A DNA stretch of 64,000 nucleotides, from assembly GCA_963704875.1 (NCBI GenBank), contig CAVPIA010000006.1, positions 1 to 64,000 on the forward strand, read 5' to 3'. A program made the translations under genes and the position numbers. The notes beneath the pieces were generated by a model that searched no databases, was not told where the DNA came from, and saw nothing but the letters and a program-made list of their open reading frames with translations. Of this stretch, positions 27,401 through 35,629 are shown in pieces. Each line of letters begins with the position of its first letter. Position 1 is the first letter of the stretch. Source of the stretch: CAMYOC01 sp963704875. GTDB lineage: Bacteria > Pseudomonadota > Gammaproteobacteria > Steroidobacterales > XN24.

Positions 27401-28099
27401 CTATTCAGCTTCGACGTCGACGTCGGGCTGAATGCCCGGATCCTCGAGTTTGTGCTGCACTTGTGCTTCGCTTCGCGAGCGCGTCAGCTCACCTTCGTCA
27501 GGATTACCGATCTCGTTGCGGTAGCGATTCTGATCCTTCGCCAGATCCTGCGCCCCCGCTGCGGTGCCTTTCCCCTGCGCCGGTGCAGGCAGATCGACGC
27601 CGAGCTGCTTCGCCCGGTTCTGCATCATTGTCTGATGCTCAGCCTTGAGCCGGGTCTTCTCCGCATCGGTCCCGGCCAGCTGCAGACGCTCCTGATAACG
27701 GTTGCGCTCCTGCTCCGTCATGATCTCGGCGCCATAAATGGCAGACCCACCCGCCGCTTCCGTGGGCTGGTGGACACGCTCCTGATCACGCACCTGGTCG
27801 CGTTGCTGGAGTTGATCGCCGTCGCCGCCAGTTCCGTATGACGCATCCTTATCGCCTTTCCGGAGCTGATCTTGCGTGGCCTGGCCTTTCCTGGCCTGCG
27901 CTCCCGAGCTGCGATCGACTTGCTGGCTGCGCTGGGCCATGCGGTCCCGGTCCATGGCACGGTCACGCTGGACTTGCTGCTGGCGCACGGCCTGGCTGCC
28001 ACGATTGGGCTGGCCGCCCTGTCGCTGGGCCAAAACGTCCGCCGAAACCAGGGTCATTACGATGGCCACAACAGCCATTACGTTGAAACGAGTTCTCAT
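27401..28099 (-). CDS. Secreted Gln/Arg-rich protein of unknown function
   Basis: 232 residues with signal peptide VMAVVAIVMTLVSADVLA. The next 90 residues are low complexity, rich in Q, R, D and G (RQQQVQRDRAMDRDRMAQR) and predicted to be disordered. A short folded-looking segment follows (IYGAEIMTEQERNRYQERLQ, then EHQTMMQNRAKQLGV) that I have seen as a recurrent element in proteobacterial hypothetical proteins. It is divergent from the copper ATPase gene with about 200 bases between them. It could be a periplasmic metal- or stress-related protein, but that is only a guess from position. Confidence 0.75.
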   Translation of the reverse strand: MRTRFNVMAVVAIVMTLVSADVLAQRQGGQPNRGSQAVRQQQVQRDRAMDRDRMAQRSQQVDRSSGAQARKGQATQDQLRKGDKDASYGTGGDGDQLQQRDQVRDQERVHQPTEAAGGSAIYGAEIMTEQERNRYQERLQLAGTDAEKTRLKAEHQTMMQNRAKQLGVDLPAPAQGKGTAAGAQDLAKDQNRYRNEIGNPDEGELTRSRSEAQVQHKLEDPGIQPDVDVEAE

Positions 28100-28231
28100 T
28101 TGAAGCCTCCTGCAGGACTTTCCTGTCCCGCCGGCACTGGTGGGTCATCCCAGGGCATTGCGCCCGCGATCACCCTCCTCTCAGACCCCCCTGAGACGGG
28201 GCCACGCCAGTCCGACGCTGCCCCTTATCCA

Positions 28232-28244
28232 AAGACTAAGTCTT
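28232..28244. promoter_or_regulatory. Perfect palindrome upstream of the copper ATPase
   Basis: AAGACT-A-AGTCTT, 54 bp before the ATPase start codon in the divergent gap. Its symmetry and position fit an operator for a metal-responsive repressor or MerR-type activator; no regulator gene is adjacent. Confidence 0.3.
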
Positions 28245-28297
28245 CTGGCTGAAAATGGTATGGGGTAGATACCCGGGTGGGCTATCGGAGAATTTTG

Positions 28298-30634
28298 ATG
28301 ACCCGGCGTAAGATGTCGGGCATGAGCGAAAAGTCATGCTGCCACGGTCACCCGGACAAGAGCTCTGACACGAGGCCACAGACTAGCGACCACTCCGCAG
28401 ATGCGGCCGCCGGAGCCGCCGGGGTGTGGACCTGCCCGATGCATCCTGAGGTGCAAGCTGATGCGCCGGGCGACTGTCCAACATGCGGCATGGCGCTGGA
28501 GTCCGTTCTGCCGCTCCCCATGGTGCCCACCTGGACCTGCCCGATGCACCCGGAGATTATCCGCGATGCACCCGGCGACTGCCCCAAATGCGGCATGGCA
28601 CTGGAACCCTCGTCTGGCGCCGTTGCATCTGACAACCCGGAATTGATCGACATGGAGCGGCGCTTTCGGGTTGCGGCCGTGTTTGCGCTGCCGGTACTTG
28701 TTCTGGCGATGGGCAGACCCGTCATCATGCCCTTGTTGCCCAAGGCCCTGGCGGCGCAGCTCAACTGGATAGAATTGCTGCTGGCCAGCCCGGTGGTCCT
28801 GTGGTGTGCCCTGCCCTTCTTCGAGCGCGCCTGGCGCTCATTGCGTAACAGAAGCCTCAATATGTTTACCCTGATCGGGCTCGGGGTCGGCATGGCCTAC
28901 GGCTATAGCATTGCCGCCACTGTTGTCCCTCACCTGTTCCCGCCGTCGTTTCGCAATCCGGATGGCGGCGTCCCGGTTTACTTCGAAGCCGCAGCCGTGA
29001 TCATCGCGCTGGTCCTGCTTGGACAGGTACTGGAATTGCGCGGCCGCGCCCGGACAGGCGCAGCAATTCGCGAGCTGCTCGAGTTGGCGCCGGCGCGGGC
29101 GTTCCGGATCAACAAGGACGACAGTGAGGAAGAGATTCTGCTGGCCGCGATCCAGCCCGGAGATCGACTGCGCATCCGTCCAGGTGACAAGATCCCGGTG
29201 GACGGCCAGGTCGAGACCGGCGTCAGCGATGTTGACGAGTCAATGCTCACAGGCGAACCGCTACCGGTCCGCAAGGACCCACGTGCAGCACTGATCGGTG
29301 GCACGGTCAATGGCCGGGGCTCGATGGTGATGGTTGCCGAGCGCGTGGGTGAAGCGACGATGCTGGCCCGTATTGTGAGCATGGTGGCCAAAGCCCAGCG
29401 CAGCCGCGCCAGGATACAGGCTCTGGCCGACAAGGTCGCAGGGGTGTTCGTGCCTATTGTCATCCTGATCGCGGTAAGCGCATTCACGGTTTGGGCATTG
29501 ATCGGTCCGGAGCCACGCTTTTCGTACGCGTTGGTCAATGCGGTGGCGGTACTGATCATCGCCTGCCCTTGCGCGCTGGGCCTGGCAACCCCGATATCTG
29601 TGACCGTCGCTACCGGACGCGCTGCCAGAGATGGCGTCCTGTTCCGCGATGCTGATGCAATACAGCGCTTACAAAGCGTGGACACGGTAATTTTCGACAA
29701 GACCGGCACGCTCACCGCTGGCAAACCTGAGCTCCTCGGGTTCGAAACAATCGGTACGATGACGGAGGACAAAGTGCTCGCGCTGGCCGCGGCGCTGGAG
29801 TCCGCCAGCGAGCATCCATTGGCGACTGCCATCGTTGCGGCGGCTGCAGGGCGTGACCTGGGCCTGCCAGCTGCCGATTCCTTTCGCGCCCTGAGCGGGC
29901 TCGGGATCGAAGGCACCATCTCGGGTCACACAGTCAAAGTGGGCTCAGCAACATTGATGACCCGGCACGAAATCGATCTGGGTCCGACCCATGCGCGCAT
30001 CGAGCACTGGCAGCGTCAGGGCCATACCGTGAGCCTGGTTGCAGTTGATGGCGCGCTGCAGGCGCTGCTGGCAGTAGGTGATCCACTCAGAGATTCGGCG
30101 TTACCGACGGTGAACGCGTTACGCGCTCGAGGCCTCGGCGTGGTCATGCTGACCGGCGACAATCAGCTCACTGCGAAAGCGGTCGCAGCGCAGCTCGGGA
30201 TTGAAGAGGTGATCGCTGACGTCATGCCCGATGACAAAGGCGACGCGGTTGCCCGGCTGCAGGCACAGGGCCGGGTGGTCGCGATGATCGGCGACGGCAT
30301 CAACGACGCCCCGGCCCTGGCGCTCGCCGATGTGGGTATCGCGATGGGGACCGGCACCGATGTGGCGATGGAGAGTGCCGACGTCACCTTGATCCGCAGC
30401 GACCTCAATACTCTGGACAGGGCGCTCCGGCTTAGTCAGGCCACGATGCGCAATATCAAGCAGAACCTGTTTCTTGCTTTTGTTTACAACGTGATTGGTG
30501 TGCCGGTTGCAGCCGGCGTCTTGTACCCGTTTACCGGCTGGTTGTTGAACCCCATGGTTGCGGCGGCGGCGATGAGCGCAAGCTCAGTGTCGGTGATATT
30601 CAACGCATTGCGTCTGGGCCGGAAAGCGCTTTAA
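28298..30634 (+). CDS. Copper-type P1B ATPase with two heavy-metal-binding modules
   Basis: Start ATG 28298 behind CGGAG; about 778 residues. Two copies of the short heavy-metal-binding module (WTCPMHPEV...DCPTCGMALE and WTCPMHPEI...DCPKCGMALE) fall within the first 115 residues, replacing the usual ferredoxin-like HMA domain. Membrane segments follow, then the E1-E2 actuator loop (SMLTGEP), the metal site CPC (IACPCALGLATP), the phosphorylation site DKTGT, and the hinge MIGDGINDAPALA. It exports Cu(I) or a similar ion from the cytoplasm at the cost of ATP. No copZ or cue regulator is adjacent. Confidence 0.93.
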   Translation: MTRRKMSGMSEKSCCHGHPDKSSDTRPQTSDHSADAAAGAAGVWTCPMHPEVQADAPGDCPTCGMALESVLPLPMVPTWTCPMHPEIIRDAPGDCPKCGMALEPSSGAVASDNPELIDMERRFRVAAVFALPVLVLAMGRPVIMPLLPKALAAQLNWIELLLASPVVLWCALPFFERAWRSLRNRSLNMFTLIGLGVGMAYGYSIAATVVPHLFPPSFRNPDGGVPVYFEAAAVIIALVLLGQVLELRGRARTGAAIRELLELAPARAFRINKDDSEEEILLAAIQPGDRLRIRPGDKIPVDGQVETGVSDVDESMLTGEPLPVRKDPRAALIGGTVNGRGSMVMVAERVGEATMLARIVSMVAKAQRSRARIQALADKVAGVFVPIVILIAVSAFTVWALIGPEPRFSYALVNAVAVLIIACPCALGLATPISVTVATGRAARDGVLFRDADAIQRLQSVDTVIFDKTGTLTAGKPELLGFETIGTMTEDKVLALAAALESASEHPLATAIVAAAAGRDLGLPAADSFRALSGLGIEGTISGHTVKVGSATLMTRHEIDLGPTHARIEHWQRQGHTVSLVAVDGALQALLAVGDPLRDSALPTVNALRARGLGVVMLTGDNQLTAKAVAAQLGIEEVIADVMPDDKGDAVARLQAQGRVVAMIGDGINDAPALALADVGIAMGTGTDVAMESADVTLIRSDLNTLDRALRLSQATMRNIKQNLFLAFVYNVIGVPVAAGVLYPFTGWLLNPMVAAAAMSASSVSVIFNALRLGRKAL

Positions 30635-30663
30635 CCCGACCGACCCGATCTGTCTTCTGCACG

Positions 30664-30691
30664 CAAAAAAAGGGCGCCCATTCGGACGCCC
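30664..30691 (-). terminator. Rho-independent terminator for the sortase-substrate unit
   Basis: On the minus strand an 8-bp stem (GGGCGTCC / GGGCGCCC with one G-U pair) and a 4-base loop are followed by seven T. It lies 80 bp after the stop of the LPSTA protein and ends that transcription unit. It would have no T-run on the plus strand. Confidence 0.8.
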
Positions 30692-30771
30692 TCATTATCT
30701 GTTCCGCCGAACCCCGTCTTGTGCAGGCAACCCAATATGGCGGCCCCCTCAAGGGTCAGGCAGACGACCTG

Positions 30772-31269
30772 TCAGCCGCGTCGACGACGCCAGGCTGCAA
30801 CACCGCCACCAAGGCTGACAAAGCCCAGGCCCAGCAGACCAAGCAACGGCAAGGCGCTGGCTGTGGACGGCAGCATGACGACGACTTCTTCTTCCTCGAC
30901 CACTACCACTGGCTCTTCGATGACGGTCACAACTTCCACTTCTTCAGGCGGACTCAGGACGATCACACGACCAGTTTCGGTTTCACGGTAGTAGATGCGG
31001 ATCTTCTGGCCAGGCTGCAGATCCTGCAGCTTGGTCGGGACGCCAGCGACGCTGATAGACGCGCCGCGAGGAATGCGATAGGACGAGCGGCCGGTGCCGT
31101 CATCGGCCCGTAGCGTCAGCAGATTCGAACGCACGTCGACGACTTCGCCGGAGATTCGCTGAATCTGGGTCTGGGTTACGGTGACGACTTCGGCATCCTG
31201 CGCCGCAAGCGTTCCGCTGAATGCAAGTACCACACCGCCAATAACGGCGGCCAGGGTCTTTCTCAACAT
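30772..31269 (-). CDS. Sortase substrate: secreted protein with C-terminal LPSTA sorting signal
   Basis: 165 residues; start behind AGGAGAGA. Signal peptide TLAAVIGGVVLAFSGTLAA. A small beta-rich segment (residues 35-110, GEVVDVRSNLLTLRADDG and LQDLQPGQKIRIYY) is followed by a Val/Glu-rich linker. The end has the three parts of a sortase signal: LPSTA, a hydrophobic stretch (LPLLGLLGLGFVSLGG) and a basic tail (RRRR). LPxTA-type signals are known for class D sortases. The sortase gene lies 99 bases upstream on the same strand, so they form a pair. What it is joined to in a Gram-negative envelope is not known. Confidence 0.82.
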   Translation of the reverse strand: MLRKTLAAVIGGVVLAFSGTLAAQDAEVVTVTQTQIQRISGEVVDVRSNLLTLRADDGTGRSSYRIPRGASISVAGVPTKLQDLQPGQKIRIYYRETETGRVIVLSPPEEVEVVTVIEEPVVVVEEEEVVVMLPSTASALPLLGLLGLGFVSLGGGVAAWRRRRG

Positions 31270-31368
31270 CTTGATCTCTCCTGATTCTTGGGAAGGTGGG
31301 TCGAATGACCTCGCTAGTAGAATAGCAAAGAAAGACCAGCCCGACCGAAAAAACCGTCCAGGGAAACC

Positions 31369-32139
31369 CTAACCTGGCCCCGCAACCGTAATCGCTTCGG
31401 CGTCCTCGGTGAGTTCCGCACGGACGATATAGCGCTGCGGTGCATGACCAACGAAGTAGAACGGATAACAGGTCACCAGGGTAATACTCGGTTTATCTGT
31501 GGCTGCCAGCACGCTGATGTCGCTGGGATCAACAATCCAGATCTCGCTGATCGAATAAGTACGATTGCCCTCCAGCGTAACCAGCTCGATCAGATCTCCC
31601 GGCGCGACGTCCTTGAGCCCGCGGAAAAAGCCGTCTCTGTGGCCTGCAAGGCCCAGATTACCGGGACCGCGAAGGCGCGCGGTACCAGGGATCCTGCCTA
31701 CGGCGCGATTCAGGGTCAGTTCGTCGGTACCGGTGATTACCGGCACTTCAAGATCGATAACCGGAATTCTCAGCAGGGCTTCCGGCAATCCGGTGTGTTC
31801 GTCCAGGCTCGCCTGATAATGCTCGATCCGTGCCGGGGACCAGTCCGCGGTGTCTGGTTGCGCTGGATCCGGCAACCGTTGGGGCATGGCAGAAACGGCT
31901 TGCCCGGTTCCAGACTCCGAAGAGGATAGCTCTGACCGGATCTTCGGGGCCTGGTTTGCCCGACTCTCTGCAAGCGCTGCCGCCTGCTGCTGGGAGGCAG
32001 CGCGCGCGGCTTCGAATGCGGCCACGTCGCGATGGCTGTTCCACTGCGCATGCACCCATGCGCCGGCCCAGACCAGCAGCAGCGCACAGCCTGTGCCGAT
32101 CAGCAACCACTGTGCGATGAATAGTCGGTCTTTACTCAA
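31369..32139 (-). CDS. Sortase, class D-like transpeptidase
   Basis: 256 residues. One N-terminal membrane anchor (WLLIGTGCALLLVWAGAWV) is followed by a Ser/Gln-rich stalk of about 75 residues and the sortase barrel. All three active-site residues are visible: His in GLAGHRDGFF, Cys in TLVTCYPF and Arg in APQRYIVRA. It would cleave the neighbour's LPSTA between T and A and link it to an amine. The start is a TTG (32139) without a strong ribosome site and lies within a direct repeat. The enzyme is common in Gram-positives and sporadic in Gram-negatives. Confidence 0.9.
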   Translation of the reverse strand: MSKDRLFIAQWLLIGTGCALLLVWAGAWVHAQWNSHRDVAAFEAARAASQQQAAALAESRANQAPKIRSELSSSESGTGQAVSAMPQRLPDPAQPDTADWSPARIEHYQASLDEHTGLPEALLRIPVIDLEVPVITGTDELTLNRAVGRIPGTARLRGPGNLGLAGHRDGFFRGLKDVAPGDLIELVTLEGNRTYSISEIWIVDPSDISVLAATDKPSITLVTCYPFYFVGHAPQRYIVRAELTEDAEAITVAGPG

Positions 32140-32154
32140 CTTGCTTTACTCAAC
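32130..32154. repeat. Direct 11-bp repeat across the sortase start
   Basis: CTTTACTCAAC occurs at 32130-32140 and again at 32144-32154 (14-bp period). On the minus strand it gives two copies of GTTGAGTAAAG, and only the second starts the sortase frame. It looks like a small duplication that may affect start choice. Confidence 0.7.
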
Positions 32155-32490
32155 TTTAAACAACCTCCCCGTGTCAGTCGCTATTGTAACGTGGTCGGCC
32201 ACGGCCCGATCCGGTGGTCGGGCCTGGTCAGATCTGGCGCACTCGAACTCAGGCAGCAACCGCTGCGCGATTTTCCTGCTCACCCCAGCGGCCGTCTTGC
32301 TGGCAGGCAGCGGCACTGAGCCGCAGAAAGGGTTCCGATGTAACCGCAGCTAGATGAGTTGCTGGCAACCATCCTCCCGGTACAGGACCACGCCGTGGCG
32401 CGGGAGTTCAAATTCGACATCACATGGATGGCAAGCAATCCGTAACCCACTCACAGCGCAGCTTGTTTCTGCCGGCTGCCGCCCTGCTGA

Positions 32491-33189
32491 CTATCGGGGC
32501 TTCAGGCTTTCCTTCGCTGCCTTTGCATAACTCTGTTCATCTTCAAAAGCGCTCATCGGATCTTCAAAGCGTTTGTTCCAATGCACAAAGGCATCCATAC
32601 AGATTGCAATCCGCCACTCCTGCGCCGATGGCGTCGGCATGGGCCGATGCATCAGGTAGGAAGGGAATATGGTCATGCAGCCTTCAACCGGACGCACCGC
32701 GGCCATATTCTCGCAGAAGATATTGTTCGGCTCCGGTCGCTGAAACATCAACAAGCCTTCAGTGGGGTCCCGGGTTGCCGGAACCTGGAGGTAGTAGCAG
32801 CCGCTCAGCGTCGCCGGATGGTGATGGTGCCAGGGTCCATCCACCCAGGCCTCGTTGGTCTGGATCAGCACCCAGCCCTGCACGCAATAGATATCAAACG
32901 GCAGGCGTTTCGAATGGCCGTGGCGCTGGGCAAGTATGGCGCGGCACGCCTCGACAAATCTCTCCTTCATCACTCGCACGTAAGGTATGGCCGCGAGATT
33001 GGCCGGGGTGAACAGCTCTTCCCGGGTCTGGTAGCCATAACCCGAGCCATGCCGTTTGAAATAACCCTGGCGCCACAGTTCCTCCAGCTCAGACTTGATC
33101 TGACCGTGGAACGGCGCCATCTCCGGCACCGGATAGCGCCAGGTCGGGGTGCCGAAAATCGGGCTGGTCTGGAGTCGTGATTCACTCAC
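32491..33189 (-). CDS. 2OG-Fe(II) oxygenase-type protein
   Basis: A GTG start at 33189 (SESRLQTSPIFG) behind GGAG is preferred to the longer frame. About 232 residues. The jelly-roll core shows the metal-binding His cluster WHHHHPATLSGCYYLQVP, then FPSYLMHRPMPT with the distal His and a downstream RIAICMD carrying the likely 2OG-binding Arg. This resembles the putative 2OG-Fe(II) oxygenases of the TIGR02466 type, which are found near sulfotransferase and polysaccharide genes in other bacteria. The substrate is unknown. It is followed upstream by a second oxygenase of a different family. Confidence 0.75.
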   Translation of the reverse strand: MSESRLQTSPIFGTPTWRYPVPEMAPFHGQIKSELEELWRQGYFKRHGSGYGYQTREELFTPANLAAIPYVRVMKERFVEACRAILAQRHGHSKRLPFDIYCVQGWVLIQTNEAWVDGPWHHHHPATLSGCYYLQVPATRDPTEGLLMFQRPEPNNIFCENMAAVRPVEGCMTIFPSYLMHRPMPTPSAQEWRIAICMDAFVHWNKRFEDPMSAFEDEQSYAKAAKESLKPR

Positions 33190-33314
33190 GTTGCTTGCTC
33201 CGTGCGTCGTCGGAAAGTCGGGCTGTAATCCGGGTCGCACTGTCAGTGCTCCTGCACCCCGTTAGCCGCGATACGGTATCCCTGTAAATGCTGCAGACGA
33301 TAATCGCCCGGCCC

Positions 33315-34028
33315 CTAGTTGTCTGGCAAGAAAAAACCCGCTACTGAGCAGCGCGCCATCGGCGCCTGGTTCTTCACCAGTCCGATCTTGTGCCACAGGC
33401 CGCGGCGCATGATCACAATCCGATTCGGCAGCGGGAATATGAACTCGGTGCTTGTAGTCCGCTCAAATAACAGAGCCGACAGATCTTCTTTGTGGATCAC
33501 ATTCCAGTTGCGCTCACGGACGATCTCGCCATCGCGCATGATCTCCTTTTCCGGCAGCAGATCATCCGGAATATCATCTTCGATCAGCATCAGTTCTCCG
33601 CCCCAGCTCGCATGCCATCGCGGATGGCAATAGAAAGCGTAAGCGCCGGAAAAACGCCCGGCGTCATTGTGCCAGTCCAGAGATGCGCCCTGCTGATGCA
33701 GATAGGAGCGCGCGGTCATCGATTTGCAGTCCTGCTTGAAATTATTGCGGTAAAACCGGGTACCGAGGATCCGGTCTATCAGCAGATCGAGCGCGCTGCC
33801 AGTTGGGTATTGTCGGCGCGGGTCACCAGGCGGAAGTTTCTTGAACGGGTGATAGACGGTCTCTCCGGACTGCCATGGCGGGCTATCCGCCAGATCCCAG
33901 GGTTTGACCCATTTCGGGTTGCGGGCGTAATCGTTGAGCTGGGCGTACTCGAGCATGAGCTGAAAGTCACGCGGCTCAAGAAAATCGTCCAGAATGATGT
34001 AACTGTCGGTTTCACGAACGACCCGCAT
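33315..34028 (-). CDS. 2OG-Fe(II) oxygenase, prolyl-hydroxylase-like
   Basis: Start ATG 34028 behind GGGAGG. About 237 residues. The iron-binding HxD is in LDWHNDAGRFSGAYAFY, followed by WGGELMLIEDD, the distal His in RGLWHKIGLV and an Arg in ARCSVAGFF that would hold 2-oxoglutarate. It hydroxylates an unknown small molecule or protein side chain. It lies 125 bases upstream of the other oxygenase on the same strand, so the two are probably expressed together. Confidence 0.8.
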   Translation of the reverse strand: MRVVRETDSYIILDDFLEPRDFQLMLEYAQLNDYARNPKWVKPWDLADSPPWQSGETVYHPFKKLPPGDPRRQYPTGSALDLLIDRILGTRFYRNNFKQDCKSMTARSYLHQQGASLDWHNDAGRFSGAYAFYCHPRWHASWGGELMLIEDDIPDDLLPEKEIMRDGEIVRERNWNVIHKEDLSALLFERTTSTEFIFPLPNRIVIMRRGLWHKIGLVKNQAPMARCSVAGFFLPDN

Positions 34029-34090
34029 CACGCCTCCCACCGCATGTTCCGTGCTCTCGGGCGCACGTTCGGGCCGACTCCACGGACTGG

Positions 34091-34540
34091 CTACAGGTCA
34101 AAGTCGAGCATATCGAAGCGCTTCGACTCATCCTGGCGCGCCTGCACCCGGATCGCATCTTCCAGACTGCGCGAGCTCCAGCCCACTATCTGATCCGCAA
34201 CGCTCTTGAGATCGGCAGGCGCGTCATTCGGTCCGAACGGTTCGATCAGCACGATGGGCAATCGGTGAGCCTTGGCGGCGCTGATTTCGAAATCGATCCA
34301 ATCCCGGAATCGCTCGTGTTGCCCGCTGCAGACCAAAACCACCTCGGCCTGTTTCATCGCGTCCAGAATTCGTGTCCGCCGATTCGCGATAGATTCGCCC
34401 TCCGGCGCGCTGTCCGCTGGCAACACGTTCTGATAAAAGAAATTGGTGGTGCTCTCCAGATATTCGAACAGCCTGAGATAGTCCTCATCGAGCTGCCAGC
34501 CGTGGCTGGCGAATATCCGGAAGGGGTCATTTTCACTCAT
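34091..34540 (-). CDS. TIR-like (MTH538/ThsB-type) domain protein
   Basis: Start ATG 34540 behind a purine-rich stretch (AGGAGCGGGCGG). 149 residues, a single flavodoxin/TIR-like domain: RIFASHGWQLDEDYLRLFEY at the N-terminus, ILDAMKQAEVVLVCSGQHER, FRDWIDFEISAAKAHRLPIV and IVLIEPFG. In other bacteria this domain appears in Thoeris anti-phage systems and in lone proteins. No ThsA-like partner or other defence gene is adjacent, and the catalytic Glu cannot be assigned with confidence. It is divergent from the EEP-fold gene. Confidence 0.75.
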   Translation of the reverse strand: MSENDPFRIFASHGWQLDEDYLRLFEYLESTTNFFYQNVLPADSAPEGESIANRRTRILDAMKQAEVVLVCSGQHERFRDWIDFEISAAKAHRLPIVLIEPFGPNDAPADLKSVADQIVGWSSRSLEDAIRVQARQDESKRFDMLDFDL

Positions 34541-34697
34541 CCGCCCGCTCCTGCTCCCGGTTTCCCGAAAGTGTAACCGACCAGGCACCGCAAGAGCCAA
34601 ATCGCAGCGGGGTTTTGGCCCGACGGTGGTTACTTTCCGCTGAGGGTCATCTAAGATTCCGCCAGAGCAATATGTGTTCGCTGCGATATCGACCAAA

Positions 34698-35453
34698 ATG
34701 CGGTTTCTGCTTTACAACATTCGCTATGCAGCCGGGGCCGGCCCCGGATTCAATCTGCCGGTGCCTGGCGCCGGTTATCTGCGTGGCAACCGTCAAAACC
34801 TGATCCAGATTCGTGAGTTCATCAAATCGATGGATGCTGACGTCGTCGGCCTGGTCGAGGTCGACACCGGATCGATCCGCACCGGCATGCTGAACCAGGC
34901 TGAGATAATTGCCGGTGAACTGGGTCATTACACGATTTATGAATCGAAATATGGCGAAAGTTCGATCAACAACCGGCTGCCTATTGTGCGCAAACAAGGC
35001 AACGCGTTTCTCGCCGCCCCCCGGGTCCATGGAGAACGATTCCATTATTTTGATACCGGCATCAAGCGCCTGATTATCGAGCTGGAGCTGGAGGAAGTCG
35101 CAATCTTCCTGGTTCATCTGTCATTGAAATACCGGCATCGACAGAGTCAGTTGCGCCACCTGCACGAATTCGTCAGCGCCTGTGAAAAACCCGTGATCGT
35201 GGCCGGTGATTTCAATACCTTCTGGGGCGAGGACGAGATTTATCTGTTCATGCAGGCCTGCGGCCTGACCAGTGCCAACACAGACAAACTCCCTTCCTAT
35301 CCCAGCCAGGCACCGCGCAAGGAACTGGACTTCATCCTATACGGCAGGGGAATCGAATTACTGGATTTCCAGATTCCCCAGGTCGCGTTCTCCGATCATC
35401 TGCCGCTGGTCTGCGATTTCAAAGTCTCCAACGCAGCCATCGCGGCTGCCTGA
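34698..35453 (+). CDS. Endonuclease/exonuclease/phosphatase-fold protein
   Basis: Start ATG 34698 (MRFLLYNIRYAAG), 251 residues. EEP motifs in order: the Asn in LLYNIR, the metal-binding Glu in GLVEVDTGS, HLSLK, VAGDFNTF, ELDFILYG and the C-terminal catalytic SDHLPLVCDF. Members cleave phosphodiester bonds in DNA, RNA or lipids; none of these can be preferred here. No signal peptide. It shares a 157-base divergent upstream region with the TIR-like gene. Confidence 0.88.
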   Translation: MRFLLYNIRYAAGAGPGFNLPVPGAGYLRGNRQNLIQIREFIKSMDADVVGLVEVDTGSIRTGMLNQAEIIAGELGHYTIYESKYGESSINNRLPIVRKQGNAFLAAPRVHGERFHYFDTGIKRLIIELELEEVAIFLVHLSLKYRHRQSQLRHLHEFVSACEKPVIVAGDFNTFWGEDEIYLFMQACGLTSANTDKLPSYPSQAPRKELDFILYGRGIELLDFQIPQVAFSDHLPLVCDFKVSNAAIAAA

Positions 35454-35629
35454 CGCGGTAAATGTTGCGCCGCACAGCTAAACTTTCTAGCATGGGCGGA
35501 TCTATTGCCAGATTCGCTGCGCCGGTCCGGCCGGCGGGGGTTTGGCGAGTGTATTCGGCCCGTTGACGGCGCCGTTATGGGTCTTGATATGACCCGCCGC
35601 GGCGGACCGGGCAGTCACAGGAGTATTCG

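Noticed and set aside
30772..31269. PEP-CTERM / exosortase substrate
   Set aside because: The tail has LPSTA rather than PEP, and the neighbour is a classical sortase with TLVTC, not an exosortase.
34091..34540. Complete Thoeris defence system
   Set aside because: Only the TIR-like part is present; no ThsA (SLOG/Sir2 or membrane effector) gene adjacent.
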